Below, piece after piece: positions 55,293-64,000 of a stretch of 64,000 nt of DNA. The stretch lies in assembly GCF_000282055.1 (NCBI RefSeq), contig NZ_AKJZ01000018.1:62001-126000 (forward strand). The letters run 5' to 3'. The stretch comes from Flavobacterium sp. CF136. Its GTDB lineage: Bacteria > Bacteroidota > Bacteroidia > Flavobacteriales > Flavobacteriaceae. The notes beneath the pieces were generated by a model, which did not search any database, had not been told where the DNA came from, and was given only the letters and a program-made list of their open reading frames with translations. Made by a program: the position numbers and the translations under genes. Each line of letters opens with the position of its first letter. Position 1 is the first letter of the stretch.

Positions 55293-55568
55293 ATGACTTT
55301 AAACATTAAACCGCTTTCAGACCGCGTACTTATTGAGCCTGTTGCTGCTGAGACTAAAACTGCGTCAGGGATTTTTATTCCGGATACTGCCAAAGAGAAA
55401 CCACAAAAAGGAACTGTTGTTGCAGTAGGAAACGGATCTAAAGATCACACTATGACCGTAAAAGTTGGTGATACTGTTCTTTATGGTAAATATGCGGGAA
55501 CAGAATTAAAACTTGAAGGAACTGATTATTTGATTATGCGTGAGGATGATATCTTAGCGATAATCTAA
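55293..55568 (+). CDS. groES: co-chaperonin GroES
   Basis: 91 aa, the usual length. The motifs are [44 protein letters not shown] in outline, then [19 protein letters not shown] and [13 protein letters not shown]. The mobile loop ([11 protein letters not shown]) is intact. It caps the GroEL ring. The gene is followed not directly by groEL but by a 466-bp inserted cassette starting 4 bp after its stop. No CIRCE-like repeat or -7 box was seen in the 140 bp upstream. Confidence 0.95.
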   Translation: MTLNIKPLSDRVLIEPVAAETKTASGIFIPDTAKEKPQKGTVVAVGNGSKDHTMTVKVGDTVLYGKYAGTELKLEGTDYLIMREDDILAII

Positions 55569-55571
55569 AAA

Positions 55572-57674
<2,103 letters not shown>

Positions 57675-57698
57675 TTGTTCTTAACTTCTTACAATATA

Positions 57699-57729
57699 AG
57701 CACCAGATCAAAATCTGGTGCTTTTTTTT
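57699..57729 (+). terminator. intrinsic terminator of groEL
   Basis: A 10-bp perfect stem (AGCACCAGAT 57699-57708, complement 57713-57722), a 4-nt loop and a T-run of eight. Confidence 0.92.
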
Positions 57730-57846
57730 GCCACAGATTTACACGATTAGAAAGATTTTTTTCGCCACGAATTACGCTAATTTTCACTAATTATTGTGTG
57801 CAATCATTAGAAAAAAAATTCGTGCTAATTCGTGAAATTCGTGGCA
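57728..57846. repeat. ORF-less inverted-repeat element related to the GxxExxY cassette ends
   Basis: The left end (57728 onward: TTGCCACAGATTTACACGA, then TTAGAAAG and a T-run) and the inverse of the right end (57846 backward: TTGCCACGAATTTCACGAAT, then TAG and a T-run) resemble each other and the 37-bp arms at 51226 and 51702. An inner GCCACGAATTACGCTAATT copy starts at 57764. The unit is about 119 bp with no real gene; an open frame running across it is not coding-like. It looks like a MITE-type derivative or a decayed copy. Confidence 0.58.
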
Positions 57847-57921
57847 ACCTTTACCCTCAATGTCGTGGCAAACTTTTCTTTAGTTTAACATTCACTTTTC
57901 CATTAAAAAATCGTTTATCAA

Positions 57922-57929
57922 TACCTTTG
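57922..57929 (+). promoter_or_regulatory. predicted -7 box (TACCTTTG) for the phosphodiesterase gene
   Basis: It fits TAnnTTTG and lies 21 bp before the ATG at 57951. No clear -33 TTG. Confidence 0.48.
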
Positions 57930-57950
57930 CAGCTACATTAAAATTGCAAA

Positions 57951-59153
57951 ATGAGAAAACAAACTGCTCAACTATTATCTTTAACTTTCTTTCTGCTTAC
58001 ATCTCTTTTATATTCTCAATCTGATAAAAATGCATACGTAGTTTTAGTTTCTATGGATGGATTTCGCTGGGATTACGCCAGGCAGTTCAACCTTCCTAAT
58101 TTAAAACAAATTGCTAAAGAAGGTGTTCAGGCAAAATCGATGCGGCCTTCTTATCCGAGTAAAACTTTCCCGAATCATTATTCTATTGTAACGGGGCTTT
58201 ATCCGGATCATCACGGAATTATCAATAATGCTTTTTATGATACTGCACTGAATGAATCGTTTTCATTATCTACCAATGCAAAAAATGATTCGCGTTTTTA
58301 TGGCGGAAATCCAATTTGGAATGTAGCCGAACAACAAGGCGTAAAAACGGCTTCTTTTTTCTGGCCCGGATCTGATACAGACCAAAAAAGACCCACTTAT
58401 TATAAAAACTATGATGATAAAATTTCGTACGGAACGAGAATCGATACAGTTATAAAATGGTTGCAGCTTCCTGAAAAAGAACGCCCTCATTTAATTACTT
58501 TATATTTTGATGAACCTGACCATACCGGACACGATTTTGGTCCGCTTTCTCCCGAGAACAAAAAAATGGTTATCAAAATGGATTCGATTATGGGACAATT
58601 ATCCTCTAAACTCAATCAATTAGCTATCGGAAAACAAATCAATTTAATTATTGTTTCAGATCACGGAATGGCCGACATCAGCAATGATAAAAAAGTCGCC
58701 GTTCTGGATTATATAAAACCGGAATGGCTTGGATACAAAACCGTAATTAACCCGATTATGAGTCTTGAAGCAAAAGCCGGCTTTCAGGATTCGATTGCTC
58801 TTGCTTTAAAAAAGGTACCCCATATTAAGTTCTGGAAATCAACGGACGTTCCAAAAAGACTACACTACGGAACAAATCCGCGTGTACATGATTTTGTTAT
58901 TGAAGCAAAAAAAGGATATAGTTTAGTGAGCAAAATAGATCAGAATATAAAAGGCGGCACTCATGGTTACGATAATAAAGAGAAAGATATGCACGCCATT
59001 TTTTATGCAAAAGGCCCGGCTTTTAAAGTGGATAAAAAAGTGGGCACGTTTCAGAATGTTTCTGTTTATCCTTTAATTGCACATATTTTAGGTTTGCAGA
59101 TTGATGAAGTGGATGGAAAACTAAGTGATGTGAAAACGATGTTGGTAAATTGA
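57951..59153 (+). CDS. exported alkaline-phosphatase-superfamily nucleotide pyrophosphatase/phosphodiesterase (ENPP-like)
   Basis: 400 aa with a signal peptide (LLSLTFFLLTSLLYSQ). Active-site motifs of the NPP group are present: VLVSMDGFRWDYA (D36), PSYPSKTFPNHYSIVTGLYP with nucleophile T72, YFDEPDHTGHDFGP, VSDHGM, and a late GGTHGYDN His. Two zinc ions are expected. It should hydrolyse nucleotide or lipid phosphodiesters in the periplasm. It starts 104 bp after the repeat element behind groEL and is followed by a short groEL-like fragment, suggesting this gene lies in DNA inserted behind groEL. Confidence 0.85.
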   Translation: MRKQTAQLLSLTFFLLTSLLYSQSDKNAYVVLVSMDGFRWDYARQFNLPNLKQIAKEGVQAKSMRPSYPSKTFPNHYSIVTGLYPDHHGIINNAFYDTALNESFSLSTNAKNDSRFYGGNPIWNVAEQQGVKTASFFWPGSDTDQKRPTYYKNYDDKISYGTRIDTVIKWLQLPEKERPHLITLYFDEPDHTGHDFGPLSPENKKMVIKMDSIMGQLSSKLNQLAIGKQINLIIVSDHGMADISNDKKVAVLDYIKPEWLGYKTVINPIMSLEAKAGFQDSIALALKKVPHIKFWKSTDVPKRLHYGTNPRVHDFVIEAKKGYSLVSKIDQNIKGGTHGYDNKEKDMHAIFYAKGPAFKVDKKVGTFQNVSVYPLIAHILGLQIDEVDGKLSDVKTMLVN

Positions 59154-59156
59154 TAA

Positions 59157-59187
59157 TGTGTCTTAATTGATATTAAAGAAGAAAGTG
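59157..59187 (+). pseudogene. 31-bp fragment resembling the 3' end of groEL
   Basis: 28 of 31 bases match groEL positions 57600-57630, including 23 consecutive bases beginning TTAATTGATATTAAAGAAG, which encode the LIDIKEES stretch near the GroEL C terminus. It lies 3 bp after the phosphodiesterase stop and the match ends abruptly on both sides. A partial duplication left by an insertion or unequal recombination is the simplest reading. Confidence 0.55.
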
Positions 59188-59353
59188 ATAAACGGATTTT
59201 CTTATGCCCTTTGTCCTGTTTTTTTCCGGTACTTTAAATTTTTAATGATTTAAACGAAACATTAAGAATGTTTTAACTCTGACAAATTGTTATTGCATTT
59301 AAATTTATAGGCTGATTTACTTAACATCATTCCTGGCTTAACATTTTCTTTGT

Positions 59354-61711
59354 ATGAAACTAATCATCAGATTTTTCAGTTTACTATTTTGTTTACAATC
59401 TTTTTCTCAAGCCGTTAGCAATCAGGATCAAATAAAGAATTACATAAATAATTATTTCCATTATGACAGAGAAAATATCCATGTACAATTCAACAAAAAT
59501 ATTTATGTAAACAATGAAAATATCTTTTTCAAGGGATATGTCTTCAGTAAAAATAATAATGCCCCAAACATAAATACTACGAATGTTGAATTAGTAGTCT
59601 ATGATCAACAACAGCAAATAATTCAAAAACAATTACTTTTTGCAGAACATGGCACTTTTGCAGGTGGAATTCATCTGAATGAAAAATTTAAGCCCGGCAA
59701 ATATTATTTTCATTTTTACACCAATTGGATGAATAACTTTAAGGAAGACGACTCCTTTAATCAAACAATTGAAATCATAAACAAGGATGAACCTTATCAT
59801 TTTGAGACTAATGAGCCTGACTGGAAAACAGCAGAAATAAGTCTATTTCCGGAAGGTGGAGCCATACTAAATGATATCATTAATACTGTTGGAATTAAAA
59901 TTAAAGATTGCAATAAAAAAGGAATAGAAATAGCAGATGGCGTTGTACTGGACTCCAAATCAAATGAAGTCGCAAGCTTTCACACTAACAAAATGGGGAA
60001 TGGTGTTTTTTATTTAAGAGCAGATTTAAACGAAAAATACACCCTTAAAATAAACTCTGACAAATTAAAAATTTCTCAGCCACTTGGTAAAATTCAGGAA
60101 ACAGGAATTATTTTGAGTTACAATAATAATTTAGCCAAAAACAATTTGCTCGTTGTCCTTAAAACAAATGAAAAAGGGCTTGAATTATATCAAAACAAAA
60201 AGTTTACCCTGCTTATTCAGCAAGATGGAAATTCTATGCAGCAGGAAATCACTTTCAATAATAAGAAAACAGAACAACCTTTCTTTTTTGACAAAAAATA
60301 TTTGTCAAATGGAGTTAATGTCATTCGGGTAATTGATGAAAACCTAAATGAAGTTACCGAAAGATTAGTATATATTGACAGCAATACGCCATTGACAACA
60401 TTAGAAGCAAAGGCAACACCTAACGACAGCATTGTATTATCAGGGAAGACGGAAATCAACAAAGCCAATTTAAGCATCAGTATACTTCCTGAAAAGAATA
60501 TTTGTATGAATCAAAAAAAATCAATTTTAGGCACTTTTTATCTGAATGCTTATTTAGACAAACCCGAAACTGATACTTATGCTTATTTTAATCCTGACAA
60601 CAAAACCCGAAAACAGGATATGGAACTCTTAATGCTCAACCAGAATAAAGGCAAGTTTCTTTGGGAAAACATTAAATCTGATCCGCCAAAAATCAATTAT
60701 CAATTTGAAAAAGGAGTTACGGTAAGTGGTAAGGTAGAAAAAGAACTAAAACCGAATTCGAAAAATAAAATCTCCCTTATTTCATTAAAAGGTAATTTAT
60801 TTGAAGAAACAACTATAGACCAGAATAATGATTTTAAGTTTGAACATCTTTTTGCTCAGGATTCTACTGTCTTGGCCATACAAATGGTAAATGAAAAAAA
60901 CGTCACAATATTCACTAAAATGGAAGCCCGCATTTCCAGAACTGAACCCCGGTTTATTCTGGGTCCTGCATTTGAAAAAACGATTTGCCCTACATTGAAA
61001 AGCCCTGACAATGTTTTTACTTTTTCCATACTAAAACCGGAAGACAAAGCTGTTGAATTGAAGGGAGTTGCTATAACAAACAATTTCAAAAAAGAAGTTT
61101 TCACTCATAAAAACGATATGAGCTCCAGTGCGAGGGCTTATAAAATCAAAGATGGGGAATACGGCACTGTTTTAAATTTCTTAGCGTCGAACGGATACAA
61201 AACCGGTATTAACCCAAATGACAATAGCGTGTATGTACGAAACGGCAGAAGTTCTTATCTGGGTGATTCTGCAGGTTCGCCTTCGGTATATATAGATAAT
61301 TTTTTACTGTTCGATTTTAATCAGTTATTCAATCTTACTTTAGATCAGATAGATGAAATTTATATCGACCAGACCGGCAACTCAGATGTTACGGCTATGG
61401 GAAGCGGTACAATTAAAATTTTCATGAAAAAAGGGGGTAAAAATGATTATTTCAAAGTAAAATTCACTTCGCTAATCGTAACCAAAGGTTTTGCACAAAA
61501 CATAAAGTATACAACCCCTGTATTAGAAAACCAGGAGGAATTTAATTATTTCGGTACTCTGAACTGGTCACCAAACATAGATTTAAAAGACCATTCAGAC
61601 TTTCATGTAAAATTCCCCAGAAATCGTCAAAAAGAAATTCAGGTACTAATAGAAGGATTTTCGGAAGAAGGGCAATTAATTTCAGAAGTTAGAAAAATCC
61701 CAGTCCTTTAG
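59354..61711 (+). CDS. large exported Bacteroidota protein with MG2-like start and plug-like C-terminal segment
   Basis: 785 aa with a signal peptide (LIIRFFSLLFCLQSFSQ). Residues about 30-140 resemble the alpha-2-macroglobulin MG2-type beta domain (ENIHVQFNKNIYVNNENIFFKGYVFS, FKPGKYYFHFYTNWMNNF). Several further beta domains follow. Residues about 610-710 carry a TonB-receptor plug-like stretch (VYVRNGRSS, SPSVYIDNFLLFDFNQLFNLTLDQIDEIYI, GSGTIKIFMKKGG). No barrel follows, so it is not a receptor. It is probably periplasmic or surface-linked. Monocistronic; convergent with the SulP gene across a palindromic repeat. Confidence 0.62.
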   Translation: MKLIIRFFSLLFCLQSFSQAVSNQDQIKNYINNYFHYDRENIHVQFNKNIYVNNENIFFKGYVFSKNNNAPNINTTNVELVVYDQQQQIIQKQLLFAEHGTFAGGIHLNEKFKPGKYYFHFYTNWMNNFKEDDSFNQTIEIINKDEPYHFETNEPDWKTAEISLFPEGGAILNDIINTVGIKIKDCNKKGIEIADGVVLDSKSNEVASFHTNKMGNGVFYLRADLNEKYTLKINSDKLKISQPLGKIQETGIILSYNNNLAKNNLLVVLKTNEKGLELYQNKKFTLLIQQDGNSMQQEITFNNKKTEQPFFFDKKYLSNGVNVIRVIDENLNEVTERLVYIDSNTPLTTLEAKATPNDSIVLSGKTEINKANLSISILPEKNICMNQKKSILGTFYLNAYLDKPETDTYAYFNPDNKTRKQDMELLMLNQNKGKFLWENIKSDPPKINYQFEKGVTVSGKVEKELKPNSKNKISLISLKGNLFEETTIDQNNDFKFEHLFAQDSTVLAIQMVNEKNVTIFTKMEARISRTEPRFILGPAFEKTICPTLKSPDNVFTFSILKPEDKAVELKGVAITNNFKKEVFTHKNDMSSSARAYKIKDGEYGTVLNFLASNGYKTGINPNDNSVYVRNGRSSYLGDSAGSPSVYIDNFLLFDFNQLFNLTLDQIDEIYIDQTGNSDVTAMGSGTIKIFMKKGGKNDYFKVKFTSLIVTKGFAQNIKYTTPVLENQEEFNYFGTLNWSPNIDLKDHSDFHVKFPRNRQKEIQVLIEGFSEEGQLISEVRKIPVL

Positions 61712-61756
61712 TAATTCATTCATTAGATTAACCTGTTGGATGTAATTCAAAACAGG

Positions 61757-61836
61757 TGTCATCCTGAGCGGAGTCGAAGGCTTTTTACATGGAAAGGGCT
61801 TCGACTAAGTTTATCCTGAGCGAAGCCGAATGGACT
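61757..61836. repeat. palindromic intergenic repeat (TCCTGAGCG / TTCGACT type)
   Basis: ATCCTGAGCGGAGTCGAA (from 61760) recurs as ATCCTGAGCGAAGCCGAA (from 61813), and the AGTCGAAG at 61772 pairs with CTTCGACT at 61799. The unit can form a hairpin and lies between convergent genes, so it may act as a bidirectional terminator. Similar words are scattered in many bacterial genomes. Confidence 0.7.
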
Positions 61837-61877
61837 CAGCCTAACAATGATTCCTGTATAAATTCGTTTAACAGTTA

Positions 61878-63407
61878 TTACAAAACCACTTTATAGGTAG
61901 GATCTTCAATCACATTTACATTAATTACAGCATCAGCATTTTTAAGTAATGTTCTGCAATCCGGACTCAAATGTTTCAGTTCGATTGTTTTATTTAACTG
62001 ACAGTACTTCTTCGTCAAATTATTAAGGGCTTCAATGGCCGACATATCCGCTACACGGCTTTCTTTAAAATCGATTATCACATGATCCGGATCATTCTGT
62101 ATATCAAACTTTTCCATAAAAACGGCTACAGAACCAAAAAATAAAGGTCCATAAATTTGATAATGCTTCACTCCTTCTTCATCAATAAAATGTCTTGCGC
62201 GAATTCTTTTGGCGCTTTCCCAGGCAAAAACCAATGCCGAAATAATTACTCCTATCAAAACTGCCAAGGCCAGATTATGCAATAAAATAGTAATTACTGC
62301 GACCAAAATTCCAACAAAAACATCATGTTTCGGCATTTTGTTTATGACTTTGAAACTTGCCCACTCAAATGTAGTAATGGCTACCATCATCATTACGCCA
62401 ACCAAAGCTGCCATTGGTAATTTCCCGATTACGGGGGCTCCAAAAAGGATGATTACTAAAATCGTCAATGCAGCTATTATTCCGGAAAGCCTGGCTCTGG
62501 AGCCGGCAGAAAGATTCACCAGTGTCTGAGCAATCATCGGGCAGCCTCCCATTCCGAAAAAGAAACCATTTAAGATATTCGAACTTCCCTGAGCGATACA
62601 TTCACGATTGCTGTTTCCGCGTGTCCCTGTAATTTCATCCACGAGATTTAAAGTCAGCAAACCTTCCGTTAAGCCAACTGCAGCAACAATTACTGAATAT
62701 GGAAATATTACTTTGAAAGTTTCAAAAGAAAAAGGAATATTCGGAATATGAAACGGAGGAAATCCGCCTTGTACAGACGCAATATCCTGAACTGTTTTGG
62801 TTTCGATATTAAACAAAAGCACGATTGCAAAAACCACCATTATCGCAACCAAAGACGCCGGAACTGTTTTTGTTACCTTCGGAAAAAGCAAAACAATACT
62901 AATCGTCAAAGCCACCAAACCCAGCATAATATACAAAGGTGTTCCCTGCAGCCATGTAACCTGACCATTGACAACAGTTTTAAATTGTTCTAATTGCGAC
63001 ATGAAAATAACAACAGCAAGACCGTTTACAAAACCAAACATTACGGGCTGAGGCACTAATCTGATAAATTTTCCGAGTTTAAAAAGTCCGATACAGATTT
63101 GTACGACTCCACCAAGTGCTACGGCAGCAAAAACATATTCTATTCCGTGTGATTTCATTAAGGCAATTAAAACAATCACTGTTGCCCCTGCCCCACCGGA
63201 AATCATTCCCGGCCTGCCGCCAAATATGGCCGTAACCAAACCTGCAATAAAAGCGGCATATAAACCAACCAGAGGAGGGAATCCGGCCAGAATTGCAAAA
63301 GACAAAGATTCAGGGATCATCGTCATGGCAACTGTTAAACCGGCTAAAATTTCGTTTTTATAATTGACCTTTTGTGAAAAGTCGAAGAGAGAACTGGCTT
63401 TTTTCAT
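61878..63407 (-). CDS. SulP-family anion transporter with STAS domain
   Basis: 509 aa. The N-terminal about 390 residues form the membrane domain, starting with NYKNEILAGLTVAMTMIPESLSFAILAGFPPLVGLYAAF and containing GGRPGMISGGAGATVIV and GCPMIAQTLVNLSAGSRARLSGI, as in SulP/SLC26 transporters. The C-terminal STAS domain (about 405-500) has HVIIDFKESRVADMSAIEALNNL. The GNSNRECIAQG segment is also typical. It probably carries sulfate, bicarbonate or another anion; the substrate cannot be told from the sequence. Confidence 0.88.
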   Translation of the reverse strand: MKKASSLFDFSQKVNYKNEILAGLTVAMTMIPESLSFAILAGFPPLVGLYAAFIAGLVTAIFGGRPGMISGGAGATVIVLIALMKSHGIEYVFAAVALGGVVQICIGLFKLGKFIRLVPQPVMFGFVNGLAVVIFMSQLEQFKTVVNGQVTWLQGTPLYIMLGLVALTISIVLLFPKVTKTVPASLVAIMVVFAIVLLFNIETKTVQDIASVQGGFPPFHIPNIPFSFETFKVIFPYSVIVAAVGLTEGLLTLNLVDEITGTRGNSNRECIAQGSSNILNGFFFGMGGCPMIAQTLVNLSAGSRARLSGIIAALTILVIILFGAPVIGKLPMAALVGVMMMVAITTFEWASFKVINKMPKHDVFVGILVAVITILLHNLALAVLIGVIISALVFAWESAKRIRARHFIDEEGVKHYQIYGPLFFGSVAVFMEKFDIQNDPDHVIIDFKESRVADMSAIEALNNLTKKYCQLNKTIELKHLSPDCRTLLKNADAVINVNVIEDPTYKVVL

Positions 63408-63414
63408 AAGAGCA

Positions 63415-63422
63415 CAAATTTA
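63415..63422 (-). promoter_or_regulatory. predicted -7 box (TAAATTTG) for the SulP gene
   Basis: On the minus strand it fits TAnnTTTG and lies 7 bp from the ATG at 63407, so the transcript would be almost leaderless. No good -33 TTG at the usual spacing. Confidence 0.42.
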
Positions 63423-63566
63423 AAAAAATAATGTGCATAATACAGAACAAACCTTTTCATTCTGTAAAAGGAGTTAAGAAAACGGGCAGTGTTTTTATCT
63501 GTTATTCAATTAAAACTGCTCCAGCAGCAATATTACAAGCGAAAGAATAAAATTTATCATATCCTG

Positions 63567-63779
63567 TTAATCTAATTTTACACAAATATATCCCAGGCAA
63601 TTTACATAGTCTATGATATTTTTTGATTCCAAACCGTTGCCTTCGACCCTTAATATTTTATCACAATCTTCTAAGTCAAAATTGATTTTATATTCGGGAA
63701 ACTGGCTTTGAATAACAGCAGTAACATAATTTTTATCTGCTTCTTTCTGAACATTTGTTTTAAAGATCTCAACAACCAT
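63567..63779 (-). CDS. 70-aa protein, HMA-like ferredoxin-fold candidate without CxxC
   Basis: MVVEIFKTNVQKEADKNYVTAVIQSQFPEYKINFDLEDCDKILRV in outline, followed by a helix and YICVKLD: a beta-alpha-beta-beta-alpha-beta pattern of the heavy-metal-associated fold, but the metal-binding CxxC is missing. Such 70-aa proteins are common in Bacteroidota beside outer-membrane receptor genes. It starts 43 bp after the stop of the outer-membrane protein gene and is probably co-transcribed. The 159 bp between it and the SulP gene hold nothing else I can support. Confidence 0.6.
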   Translation of the reverse strand: MVVEIFKTNVQKEADKNYVTAVIQSQFPEYKINFDLEDCDKILRVEGNGLESKNIIDYVNCLGYICVKLD

Positions 63780-63822
63780 AATATTTATTTTTAAATAATA
63801 AAAATCAGAATTTTAATTTTCC

Positions 63823-64000
63823 TTAAAAAGGATTATATGATATTCCAAATCTGAAATACATCTGAGGGTCTGTTCTTTGGTCATAAACATATTTATTGGT
63901 TCGCTCTCCTCTTTCGGTAAGCCGCGAACTTAATACGTTATTAACACCTGCTTTAAAAAAACTGTTTATTTGGGACGTGATGTGATATTCATAAGTTATA
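63823..64000 (-). CDS. outer-membrane beta-barrel / TonB-dependent receptor, C-terminal fragment
   Basis: 58 codons plus stop are inside the window; the gene continues past 64000. The sequence ITYEYHITSQINSFFKAGV...DPQMYFRFGISYNPF ends in an aromatic Phe after alternating strands, the usual last strand of an outer-membrane barrel. TonB-receptor is the most likely class given the 70-aa neighbour, but a porin-type barrel cannot be excluded. Confidence 0.6.
   Translation of the reverse strand, partial: ITYEYHITSQINSFFKAGVNNVLSSRLTERGERTNKYVYDQRTDPQMYFRFGISYNPF

Noticed and set aside
57675..57941. 88-codon open frame right after groEL
   Set aside because: It runs through the groEL terminator and the inverted-repeat element and shows no protein-like pattern.

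Overview
The window looks like a chromosomal segment of a Flavobacterium-like member of the Bacteroidota. The DNA is AT-rich. Several genes are preceded by the Bacteroidota -7 box TAnnTTTG. The window carries the complete gliding/type IX secretion block gldKLMN, a secreted protein with a T9SS C-terminal sorting domain, TonB-dependent receptors and an MiaB/SecG/GroESL housekeeping set typical of the family. No rRNA, tRNA or CRISPR array was found.

Region 1 (1-20424) is the downstream part of one long operon-like block for an extracellular contractile injection system (eCIS, a phage-tail-like particle). It encodes two large baseplate proteins, a 1147-aa PKD-containing protein that may be a fibre, and the tape-measure protein. 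These are followed by a three-gene accessory module: a nucleotidyltransferase-like protein and two tandem DxD paralogues. Next come two eCIS-core (DUF4157) proteins. The second is 1363 aa, ends in a non-specific-nuclease-like domain, and overlaps a SUKH-like candidate immunity gene. The block ends with a peptidoglycan-binding/CHAP lysin-like protein and the AAA+ ATPase. Tube, sheath and spike genes would lie upstream of position 1.

Region 2 (20630-27317) is a probable metal/siderophore operon: a small His/Cys-rich exported protein, an ABC ATPase, a TonB-dependent receptor and two ABC-2/DUF3526-type permeases. A palindrome overlaps its predicted promoter. Region 3 (27494-36525) holds a TPR histidine kinase with a LytTR response regulator. 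A 21-bp-period direct repeat that looks like a LytTR operator lies just before a PI-PLC-like gene. It also holds a T9SS cargo protein, a DUF1761 protein, a GNAT-fold protein, and a divergent lipid kinase / App1 phosphatase pair.

Region 4 (36773-49644) has an ABC-F ATPase, a DUF983 protein, a FAD oxidoreductase, gldKLMN, an arginase-fold protein that has lost its metal ligands, topA, and a small repeat protein. Region 5 (49778-59187) runs through miaB, a sigma-54 activator, lptE, secG, groES, groEL and a phosphodiesterase. It is interrupted by short cassettes: a GxxExxY (PD-(D/E)XK-like) gene between 37-bp inverted repeats, an S23/four-helix-bundle gene between 30-bp imperfect inverted repeats inserted exactly between groES and groEL, and an ORF-less relative of the first cassette after groEL. 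A fragment resembling the 3' end of groEL lies past the next gene. Region 6 (59354-64000) contains a large exported protein, a SulP transporter, a 70-aa protein and the tail of an outer-membrane protein.

The most interesting items are the inverted-repeat single-gene cassettes around groESL/miaB, the eCIS nuclease/immunity candidate with its neighbouring DxD module, and the predicted LytTR operator. Everything here was read by eye; family calls rest on motif recognition, not searches.
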